Assembly: GCA_012514775.1 (NCBI GenBank)
Contig: JAAYZQ010000163.1
Span: 1-6,475, forward strand
Direction of reading: 5' to 3'
Length of the DNA stretch: 6,475 bases
Source of the DNA: Anaerolineaceae bacterium
GTDB lineage: Bacteria; Chloroflexota; Anaerolineae; JAAYZQ01
Below, one piece after another: positions 1 to 5,285 of this stretch (positions are counted from its first letter, which is position 1; each line of letters begins with the position of its first letter). Under the pieces are notes generated by a model, which saw nothing but the letters and a program-made list of their open reading frames with translations, did not search any database and had not been told where the DNA came from. Made by a program: the position numbers and the translations under genes.

Positions 1-788
1 GGCCGGAAGCGCTCGGCGGCGTCGAGGATGGCCGGCAGCAGGCGGGCGTCGCCGGCGCTGATGGCGCCGGTCACCGGCTGCGACAGGGTAAAGCGCAGCG
101 CCCGCTCCACGGCCTGCGGGTCCTCCAACGGCTCGTACCAGGTGTGGTAGCGCTGCGGCCGGCCGTCCCACGGCCCCCGGGCCACGGCCTTGATGGCCAT
201 GCTGCCCACGTCCTTTTCGGCCGCCTTCTGCAGGAGTGCTTCCGCCTGCCGCCGGTATTCGCCGTCGGCCCACAGCTTGCCGTTGACGGGGAACAGGATG
301 CTGTCCATGTCAAAGCGGTCCAGGGCCTCCATGAGGACGGCCGGCGCCTCCATGCCATGGGACGTAATGCCGATGTAGCGGGTGAGCCCCTCGCGGCGGG
401 CGTCGACGATGGCCTCCAGCGAGCCGCCCGGCGCGAAGCACTGTTCCAGCTCGTCCATGGTCGTCACGGCGTGGAGCTGGAACAGGTCAAAGCTGTCGAT
501 GCGCAGGCGCTCCAGCGAGCGGTGCAGTTCTTCGCGGGCCTCCTGGCGGCCCCGCAACTGGGTCTTGCAGCCGACGAAAAAGTCGGCGCGGTGCCTTTCC
601 AGCCAGGGACCCAGGCGCAGCTCGGCCTCGTGGTAAGACGGCGCCACGTCGATGTGGTTGACGCCGTGCGCCAGGATGAGCTCCATCGTCTCGTCAGCCT
701 CACGCTGGTTGAGCTGGCCGACGGCAAAGGCGCCAAATATGACGATGGTGCTCATGTGTCCCGTGCGTCCAAAAAGGCGTGTCTGCAT
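1..788 (-). CDS. Aldo/keto reductase, 3' end cut by the window edge
   Basis: Probable NAD(P)H-dependent cytoplasmic oxidoreductase of the aldo/keto reductase (AKR) superfamily, which reduces carbonyl groups; the substrate cannot be told. 262 full codons are visible. The AKR catalytic tetrad is complete: D47 and Y52 (in VNHIDVAPSYHEAE), K75 (FFVGCKTQ) and H106 (DLFQLHAV). Later strands follow the TIM-barrel pattern, including TRYIGITSHG (about 136-145) and MAIKAVARGPW (197-207). AISAGDARLLPAILDAAE near the end sits where the cofactor-binding C-terminal segment is expected, so only the last few tens of residues are probably missing. I chose the ATG at 788 because it gives the usual AKR opening (MQTRLFGRTG) and has AGGAGG five bases upstream (794-799). 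An in-frame ATG at residue 12 would remove the first strand. It lies 58 bases downstream of the kinase gene on the same strand but has its own promoter. Family assignment is strong; specificity is unknown. Confidence 0.93.
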   Translation of the reverse strand, partial: MQTRLFGRTGHMSTIVIFGAFAVGQLNQREADETMELILAHGVNHIDVAPSYHEAELRLGPWLERHRADFFVGCKTQLRGRQEAREELHRSLERLRIDSFDLFQLHAVTTMDELEQCFAPGGSLEAIVDARREGLTRYIGITSHGMEAPAVLMEALDRFDMDSILFPVNGKLWADGEYRRQAEALLQKAAEKDVGSMAIKAVARGPWDGRPQRYHTWYEPLEDPQAVERALRFTLSQPVTGAISAGDARLLPAILDAAERFR

Positions 789-793
789 GGCTT

Positions 794-799
794 CCTCCT
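794..799 (-). promoter_or_regulatory. Ribosome binding site of the aldo/keto reductase
   Basis: AGGAGG on the minus strand, five bases before the ATG at 788. This is the strongest Shine-Dalgarno match seen in the window and is what fixes the start at 788 rather than at the in-frame ATG eleven codons further in. Confidence 0.8.
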
Positions 800-821
800 G
801 TTCGAGATCGGTTGTATGGGC

Positions 822-850
822 AGTATAGCACGCTTGCAGACAGGCGTCAA
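822..850 (-). promoter_or_regulatory. Sigma70-like promoter of the aldo/keto reductase gene
   Basis: Reading the minus strand, TTGACG (850-845) is followed by a 17-base spacer and TATACT (827-822). A TG one base upstream of the -10 box makes it an extended -10. Five of six bases match consensus in each box and the spacer is optimal. Transcription would start near 815, leaving a leader of roughly 27 bases that carries the AGGAGG ribosome site. The -35 box shares its TGA with the stop codon of the upstream histidine kinase gene, so there is no separate spacer DNA between the two units. This is a sequence prediction only. Confidence 0.7.
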
Positions 851-3030
851 TGGGCCGGCGGCACCGGCAGGCTGAGCAGCACCCGCGTGTACACGCCCGG
901 CACGCTTTCGACCGCCAGTGTCCCGCCGACGACGGCCATCATCGTGCTGTGCAGCGCCAGGCCCTGGCCTCCGCCAGCTTCCGGCAGGGTAGGCCCCGGC
1001 AATCCCACGCCGTCGTCTTCCACCACGAGCTCCAGGCGGTCCTGTCCCTGGTCGCCGGCCGCGGGGCGCCAGGCCAGGCCGACGCGCAGGTGCAGAGGGC
1101 GCTCTCCCGCCTGGTCGCGACCGTGGCGGGCAGCGTTGCGCATGGCTTCCCGCGCGGCGTAGAACAGCACCTCGGCGGCCAGCGGCGCCAGCCCCAGGGC
1201 CCGGCGCGCGGCCTCCTCGTCCACCTGCCACGATACGCCGGCAAAGGCACCGTTCATCTCCCGGGCCAACGTCTCCTGCAGGGCGCCGACCAGGCCGAGC
1301 TTTTCGATCTCCGGGGAGACGACGACCGGCATCTCGCGCAGCAGGTTCGAGACCTGGCGGTGGGCGTCGGCCAGCAGGTGCAGCGGGTCGTCGGCCGCAT
1401 CCCCGGCCAGGGACTGCCTGCCGTTGAGAGTCAGCATGGCGGCGTGTAACAGCGGCAGGACCTCGTCGTGCAGGAGGCGGCGGGCCCGCTGGTCGAACAC
1501 GGCGCGGCTCAGCTCCCCATAGTCCCGGCTTTCGGCCAGGCGCTGGCGCTCGAGGGCCAGCAGCCGCCGCGCCACCTCGATGCTGGCCAACGTGTCCATC
1601 AGCCGCTCGCCGCTCGCCTGGGCAATCTCGATCTCTTCCTGGGAGTACAAGCCTCCATCCTGCTTCTCGCCCAGGAGCAGGACGCCGATGAGCCCCTGGT
1701 CGCTGCGCAGGGGCACGGCCCAGGTGGCGCCGCCGTACCTTGCCGGGTCCAGCGCCAGGCAGGCTGCCGGCGAGGCATCGAGCTCGGCGGCCAGCCCGCT
1801 GACGGCCGGGGGATTCCGGCCGTCTTCCGGGCAGGTCAGCGTCGTGCCGACCAGGGACGTGAGGGGCCCCAGGGGGACGAGGTAGGCGACGCCGGCGCCC
1901 AGGACGTCCTGGCACAGGGCCCGAAACAGCGCCCTGCCATCGCGGTCCAGGGCCGCGGGAGAGGAGGCCAGCAGGTGCTCGTAGAGGCGAGGGCTGGCGA
2001 CGAAGGGACGCAGTTGATCCATCGTTCGCTCCCGCTCGGCAAAAGAACGCCACGTCAGCAGGGCGAAAAAGAGGGTCATGAGGGCCGTCGTCAGCAGCAG
2101 GCCGTAGATGGGTGGCAACTGCAGCGCCAGGCTCCACCCCACGACGACCCCGTAGCCCGCTGCCAGGATCACTGCCCGGCGCCACTGGCGCACGAGGTCC
2201 TGCCGCGGCAGGGCCTTGCCTGTAAAGACCTCGTAGGCGGCGATGGCCCGTCCCAGGAGGATGATTGCCAGGGCGATGAGGGCGGCGATGGCAAGGTCGA
2301 ACCAGGCGACCAGGTACGACAGGTTGGCATAGAGGTCAACCAGCGCGCGCTGCCGCGCGCTGGCCACGATCCACAGTATCACCCACGTCACGAGCAGGCT
2401 GACGGCCAGCAGCACGGCCGAGGCCGCCGCCAGCCACGGGCGGGCCCGGCGCCGGGCCAGGTCGCCCATCACGCGTTGGGAGGGCTCGGGCCGGCGCAGC
2501 GCGTCGAGGGACAGGACGATGCACAGCAGGATGTAGGGCGGGTAGAGCAGCATGACCACCGGGATGCCGCCCACCGCCGGGGTGACCGCCAGCTCCAGGC
2601 GTGCTACCTGCCAGTAGGCGGGCAGCGAGTTGGCCACTGCCAACAGTCCGACGAGGGCGGCGCACAGCCCGCCCACCAGGATCAGCCATGCCCGCTGCCG
2701 CCGGCGTAGGCCGCCCTGCCGGTTGTCCCAATAGCCCGAGTACCACAGCATGACCGCGTACCAGGCGAAGGGCAGAACGACCACGGGCAGCCAGCCGGCG
2801 CGCCACCAGAACTCGGTGCCCGGCCCGACAGAGTCCAGGCCATAGGCCCGGATGGCCGAGTGGCTGACAAAAAAGGCGGCACCCATCAGCAGCCCGCCGC
2901 CGGTCAGCCATATGCCGCGCGTGCGCCGCTCGGCGTTCAGCAGGACCGTCAGCCCCAGCCACAGCAGCAGGACCGTGTTGAACAGCGACACGGCCATGGC
3001 CGCCCAATCGAGGAGGAGCTCAACCAACAT
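847..3030 (-). CDS. Membrane-bound GAF-containing sensor histidine kinase (HisKA_3-like)
   Basis: 727-residue sensor kinase of a two-component system, expected to autophosphorylate a histidine and pass phosphate to the regulator encoded just upstream. Residues 1-330 hold about eight or nine hydrophobic segments (near 10-31, 40-59, 78-98, 113-134, 152-174, 198-222, 238-260, 284-303 and 306-325), a large integral-membrane sensor with no obvious extracellular domain. A GAF-like domain follows (about 350-485, core WAVPLRSDQGLIGVLLLGE), then a helical linker and a dimerisation helix with RRLLHDEVLPLLHAAML, in which H521 is the phosphoacceptor. The ATPase domain has an N box (REAMRNAARHG, 627-637), G1 (DDGVGLPG, 672-679) and G2 (GGGQGLALHS, 686-695), all intact. 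At H+5, where HisKA_3 kinases usually carry the phosphatase glutamine, there is P526. I chose ATG 3030 because MLVELLLDW leads straight into the first hydrophobic helix; longer in-frame starts add a polar, arginine-rich tail encoded inside the regulator gene. It overlaps that gene by 11 bases. The signal is unknown. Confidence 0.93.
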   Translation of the reverse strand: MLVELLLDWAAMAVSLFNTVLLLWLGLTVLLNAERRTRGIWLTGGGLLMGAAFFVSHSAIRAYGLDSVGPGTEFWWRAGWLPVVVLPFAWYAVMLWYSGYWDNRQGGLRRRQRAWLILVGGLCAALVGLLAVANSLPAYWQVARLELAVTPAVGGIPVVMLLYPPYILLCIVLSLDALRRPEPSQRVMGDLARRRARPWLAAASAVLLAVSLLVTWVILWIVASARQRALVDLYANLSYLVAWFDLAIAALIALAIILLGRAIAAYEVFTGKALPRQDLVRQWRRAVILAAGYGVVVGWSLALQLPPIYGLLLTTALMTLFFALLTWRSFAERERTMDQLRPFVASPRLYEHLLASSPAALDRDGRALFRALCQDVLGAGVAYLVPLGPLTSLVGTTLTCPEDGRNPPAVSGLAAELDASPAACLALDPARYGGATWAVPLRSDQGLIGVLLLGEKQDGGLYSQEEIEIAQASGERLMDTLASIEVARRLLALERQRLAESRDYGELSRAVFDQRARRLLHDEVLPLLHAAMLTLNGRQSLAGDAADDPLHLLADAHRQVSNLLREMPVVVSPEIEKLGLVGALQETLAREMNGAFAGVSWQVDEEAARRALGLAPLAAEVLFYAAREAMRNAARHGRDQAGERPLHLRVGLAWRPAAGDQGQDRLELVVEDDGVGLPGPTLPEAGGGQGLALHSTMMAVVGGTLAVESVPGVYTRVLLSLPVPPAH
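3020..3030 (-). other. 11-base overlap of regulator stop and kinase start
   Basis: On the minus strand the kinase ATG (3030-3028) precedes the regulator TGA (3022-3020) in a shared ATGTTGGTTGA. No good Shine-Dalgarno stands at normal distance; the nearest G-rich run (GAGGTGG, 3052-3046) ends 15 bases before the ATG. This points to translational coupling, where ribosomes finishing the regulator re-initiate on the kinase. Confidence 0.75.
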
Positions 3031-3784
3031 GGCCCGGCGCCAGGCCCACCTCGCCCAGGGGCACCCACTGCCCGCGCTGATCAGCCACCCTCGGCGTGCC
3101 GTCGCCATCCCACACGACCAACTGCCGCCGGTGATAGATGACCGCCGCCCGGGTGCGTGCCACCTTTTCGTCGGTGGGCGTGGTGTTGAGGCCCCACGCC
3201 GCATAGATCTGGCCGTTGGTGCGGCTCACGGCCCGCTTGTCGTGGAAGCCGAGCCGCTCGGCGATCTGCTCGTTGGTCGCCCCCTGGGCCAGCAGCGCCA
3301 CCACCGCCCGCTCGTTGGGCTCCAGCAGGGCCAGGGGGTCGTAGGCGTCCCTGTGGCGCACCTCCTGCACCCGCGCTTCGATCTCCGGGTCGATGTAGCT
3401 CCGCCCGCCGATGGCGTCGCGCAGCAGGGGGACGATGCTCTCGGGCAGCAGGTAGTTGCTCTTGCGCACGTAGGCATAGTGACTGAGCATGCCCGAGCGC
3501 AGAAAATCGCGATAGTAGGCGTCGTCGTCCTGGATGGAGTAAAAGACCACCGGCAGGCGGGGATGCTCCCGCCGGATGGCAACGGCTGCCTGGATGCCGT
3601 TCATCTCGCCCGCCAGGGCCACGTCCATGAGCACGGCGTCGGGCGCGGCGTCCAGGCAGTGGGCCACGGCCTCCTCCCCGCTGGTCACCGCGCCGGTCAC
3701 CCGCACCTGGCCGGTGGCCTCCAGCCCTGCTTTCAGCCCGCGCTGCAGCCGGTCATTGTCCTCGACGATCAGCAAGTTGAGCAT
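3020..3784 (-). CDS. Response regulator, REC plus LuxR/GerE-type HTH
   Basis: 254-residue cytoplasmic transcription factor, probably the partner of the kinase encoded immediately downstream. The receiver domain (about 1-125) has every key residue: acidic pair E8/D9 (LLIVEDND), phosphoacceptor D54 (VLMDVALAGEMNG), S83 at the end of strand 4 (VVFYSI) and K108 (YAYVRKSN). A GerE/LuxR-type helix-turn-helix follows at about 151-215 (LEPNERAVVALLAQGATNEQIAERLG, then a recognition region around DKRAVSRTNGQIYAAWGL). This second part is atypical: it lacks the usual SxxTVxxH recognition pattern and carries an extra NTTPTDEKVARTRAAVIY segment. A tail of about 40 residues rich in W, D and G follows. The ATG at 3784 is preceded by GAGG at 3791-3794 with six bases of spacing. 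The gene begins 12 bases after the membrane protein stop and ends inside the kinase gene. Its targets are unknown; its own promoter is a reasonable candidate. Confidence 0.93.
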   Translation of the reverse strand: MLNLLIVEDNDRLQRGLKAGLEATGQVRVTGAVTSGEEAVAHCLDAAPDAVLMDVALAGEMNGIQAAVAIRREHPRLPVVFYSIQDDDAYYRDFLRSGMLSHYAYVRKSNYLLPESIVPLLRDAIGGRSYIDPEIEARVQEVRHRDAYDPLALLEPNERAVVALLAQGATNEQIAERLGFHDKRAVSRTNGQIYAAWGLNTTPTDEKVARTRAAVIYHRRQLVVWDGDGTPRVADQRGQWVPLGEVGLAPGHVG

Positions 3785-3796
3785 GCACCGCCTCGT

Positions 3797-5101
3797 CTAG
3801 CGAAAGAGCAGTGGGATGGCCACGAGCAGGAACAGTGCCCAGGCGACGTAGGCGATGGCGCCCCGGCTGAACGTGGTCTGCAGCCGGCGAATCCACCCTT
3901 CGGGCCCGGCTCTCAACTGGCTGTAGATCAACCAGGCCAGGATGCCGATGTTGACGCTGTTCCAGCCGATGATGGTCAGGCGGTTGATGGTGATGCCCCC
4001 CAGCACCGTCCGGTAGATCGTGGCCGACAGGGCGTACAGGCTGACGAGAACCGTCAACGCGGCCACGGCGACAATGCCCTGGCGCAAGAGCCGCTGGCGC
4101 TGTGGCGGGAGGTCGCCCGCTGCCAGAGGCGTGGCCCCCAGCAATAGGGCCATGATGGCAAAGAGCATGACGTTGTAGACGATGAGCACGTCCCGATCTC
4201 GGAATGGAGCCATAAAGTTGAAGGGAATGACAAACAGGTAGATGATCAGGATCAGCAGCGTCAGGGGCAGGAGCAGGCGCGTCAACGTGGCGATTAGCTT
4301 GCCCAGGCCTTGCTGGGCGCTCTGCCTCGACGGGGGCAGGCCGGGATCGTAGGCGCTGGCCACCGCCAGGATGGGCATCAAGCCCGCCACACCGACCAAC
4401 AACAGCCGCTGGATCGCATCGGGCAGGGAGACGCCGATGGCCTCGAACAGCCCGGACGTGATCACCGCCAGGGCTCCGCCGCCCGCCAGGTAAAGCCCTC
4501 CCGTGAAGGCTACCTCGATGGACTGCTTCAGGAAAGCGAATAGATCCGGGTCGCCGGGCGCCGGCCACAACAGGCTGGCCCCTATCGCCGTCCAGGCCAG
4601 GATTGGGAGGTGCACGGCCACCAGGACCTGATAGTCGCGGGGCCCCTGCCCGAAGACGGCAAACAGGACCGCGTACGCCGTGATGCCCGCCAACCCGGCT
4701 ATGACCAACGCCGGCACCTTCCAGTTTTTTCCTGACGCCAGGGCCAGGAAGGCGATGATGAAACAGGCGCCGATGGGCGCCCACACGAGTGCGAGAAAGG
4801 GTAGATCGTTGGCGACCTCGAGACGAGGGTCGGAAAGAACCCAGAAAATCAGGCTCAACGCGATGCTCAGGGGAACCGCCAACCTCCAGTTGATCCGCCG
4901 GCCTTCTGAGCTTTCCCCAGGTGCCTGTGCCAGGCGGTAGTGCCAGGCCGCATACAGCACGGCCTCGGGAGATTCCCGGTAGCAGGCGCGCACGGCGGCC
5001 GAGAATTGGTCACCCTCGCCTTTCCGCAAGGAGGCCTGGTAAAGCTCCTCCAGAGACCTGGCGTCGTCGCGGCGGGCCCGGATATGCGCGGCATAGTTCA
5101 C
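3797..5101 (-). CDS. Polytopic membrane protein with N-terminal helical domain, DUF4153-like
   Basis: 434-residue protein of unknown function. Residues 1-70 are soluble and helical (for example RSLEELYQASLRKGEGDQF and RESPEAVLYAAWHYRLAQA). About ten or eleven hydrophobic segments follow, near 74-92, 98-122, 129-149, 158-178, 197-217, 232-250, 267-294, 305-322, 341-364, 375-394 and 413-432. The stretch around 355-388 (LYALSATIYRTVLGGITINR, then IGWNSVNIGIL) resembles the C-terminal signature I remember for DUF4153 proteins, an alternating small/aromatic helix followed by a G-T-x-N-R turn. That match is from memory and should be tested. There is no visible enzyme motif, nucleotide-binding site or signal peptide. 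The start is a GTG at 5101 with AAGGAG (5116-5111) nine bases upstream. It is first in an operon with the response regulator and kinase, so it may be an accessory sensor, a kinase modulator or a membrane effector. The DNA is less GC-rich than its neighbours (4201-4260 is 28 G+C of 60), as expected for Ile/Phe/Asn-rich membrane segments. Confidence 0.88.
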   Translation of the reverse strand: MNYAAHIRARRDDARSLEELYQASLRKGEGDQFSAAVRACYRESPEAVLYAAWHYRLAQAPGESSEGRRINWRLAVPLSIALSLIFWVLSDPRLEVANDLPFLALVWAPIGACFIIAFLALASGKNWKVPALVIAGLAGITAYAVLFAVFGQGPRDYQVLVAVHLPILAWTAIGASLLWPAPGDPDLFAFLKQSIEVAFTGGLYLAGGGALAVITSGLFEAIGVSLPDAIQRLLLVGVAGLMPILAVASAYDPGLPPSRQSAQQGLGKLIATLTRLLLPLTLLILIIYLFVIPFNFMAPFRDRDVLIVYNVMLFAIMALLLGATPLAAGDLPPQRQRLLRQGIVAVAALTVLVSLYALSATIYRTVLGGITINRLTIIGWNSVNIGILAWLIYSQLRAGPEGWIRRLQTTFSRGAIAYVAWALFLLVAIPLLFR

Positions 5102-5110
5102 AGAGGTGAG

Positions 5111-5116
5111 CTCCTT
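5111..5116 (-). promoter_or_regulatory. Ribosome binding site deciding the GTG start at 5101
   Basis: AAGGAG on the minus strand lies nine bases before the GTG codon at 5101-5099. The first in-frame ATG-like alternatives fall well inside the helical N-terminal domain and have no comparable site, so GTG is the preferred start. Confidence 0.7.
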
Positions 5117-5124
5117 TCGCTACT

Positions 5125-5141
5125 TTTGCACGAGTTTGCAC
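5125..5141 (-). repeat. Tandem 7-base direct repeat GTGCAAA, period 10, candidate operator
   Basis: On the minus strand GTGCAAA occurs at 5141-5135 and again at 5131-5125, exactly ten bases apart, one turn of the helix. The pair spans the predicted start point just after the -10 box, a typical repressor or autoregulation position. A GTGC core also abuts the -35 box, inside the near-palindrome at 5172-5183. Binding by the operon's own LuxR-type regulator is conjecture. Confidence 0.4.
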
Positions 5142-5142
5142 C

Positions 5143-5171
5143 AGTAAAACACAGTTCCAGTCGCCTGTCAA
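5143..5171 (-). promoter_or_regulatory. Sigma70-like promoter of the membrane protein/regulator/kinase operon
   Basis: A perfect -35 box TTGACA (5171-5166), a 17-base spacer and a -10 box TTTACT (5148-5143, four of six). The start point would fall near 5136, giving a leader of about 35 bases before the GTG at 5101. The three genes downstream are separated only by 12 bases and an overlap, so this promoter probably drives all of them. No other convincing promoter was seen between 3797 and 3020. Confidence 0.7.
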
Positions 5172-5183
5172 GCACCCGAGTGC
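5172..5183. repeat. 12-base imperfect palindrome abutting the operon -35 box
   Basis: GCACCCGAGTGC pairs in five of six base-pair positions: GCAC/GTGC arms, one mismatch, and a central CG. It starts one base beyond the -35 box at 5166-5171, where activators often bind. A dyad this short in GC-rich DNA can arise by chance. Confidence 0.3.
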
Positions 5184-5234
5184 GCCGATTGCCGGCCCCG
5201 AGGCATGGATTCCAGGGTGCCAGGGGGGCGACGG

Positions 5235-5247
5235 GGGCGGGCCGCCC
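5235..5247. repeat. GC-rich dyad GGGCGG-G-CCGCCC next to the radical SAM -10 box
   Basis: Two perfect six-base arms around one central base, lying in what would be the spacer of the plus-strand promoter. It could be an operator, or simply low-complexity GC sequence; it has no T tract and faces no gene end, so it is not a terminator. Confidence 0.25.
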
Positions 5248-5251
5248 GTGA

Positions 5252-5257
5252 TACAAT
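5252..5257 (+). promoter_or_regulatory. Extended -10 promoter of the radical SAM gene
   Basis: TACAAT (five of six matches to TATAAT) preceded by TG and one base (5249-5251), an extended -10 element. No -35 box is recognisable about 17 bases upstream, where the DNA is almost all G and C. The predicted start point is near 5264, leaving a leader of about 22 bases containing the AGGAG site. Prediction only. Confidence 0.5.
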
Positions 5258-5273
5258 GTGCCTGAACAGCGAG

Positions 5274-5278
5274 AGGAG
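5274..5278 (+). promoter_or_regulatory. Ribosome binding site of the radical SAM gene
   Basis: AGGAG seven bases before the ATG at 5286. It favours this start over in-frame ATGs at 5205 and 5256, which have no such site; the ATG at 5256 overlaps the predicted -10 box. Confidence 0.75.
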
Positions 5279-5285
5279 CGAGCCG

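Noticed and set aside
854..868. GCCGG/CCGGC hairpin near the kinase end as a terminator
   Set aside because: It lies inside the last kinase codons and is followed by CCATTGACGCC on the minus strand, with no T tract.
752..2185. Minus-strand open frame (477 codons) in another frame within the kinase
   Set aside because: Arginine/glycine/proline-rich frame-shifted reading of the kinase; the kinase frame has every expected motif without a break.
1468..2709. Plus-strand open frame (413 codons) antisense to the kinase
   Set aside because: Low-complexity Q/G/R/H composition, no domain, and complete overlap with intact kinase coding sequence.
3031..3204. Longer kinase N-terminus beginning up to 58 codons upstream
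   Set aside because: The extension is polar and arginine-rich, lies inside the regulator gene, and precedes a natural membrane-protein start at 3030.
2852..4147. Long plus-strand open frame (431 codons) antisense to the kinase, regulator and membrane protein
   Set aside because: It crosses three well-supported genes, is rich in Q, H, P, G and D as expected for the antisense of GC-rich coding DNA, and shows no domain or ribosome site.
5205..5285. Radical SAM start at the in-frame ATG at 5205 or 5256
   Set aside because: The added residues are R/G-rich and unlike the family opening. The ATG at 5256 overlaps the predicted -10 box, and the good ribosome site stands before 5286.
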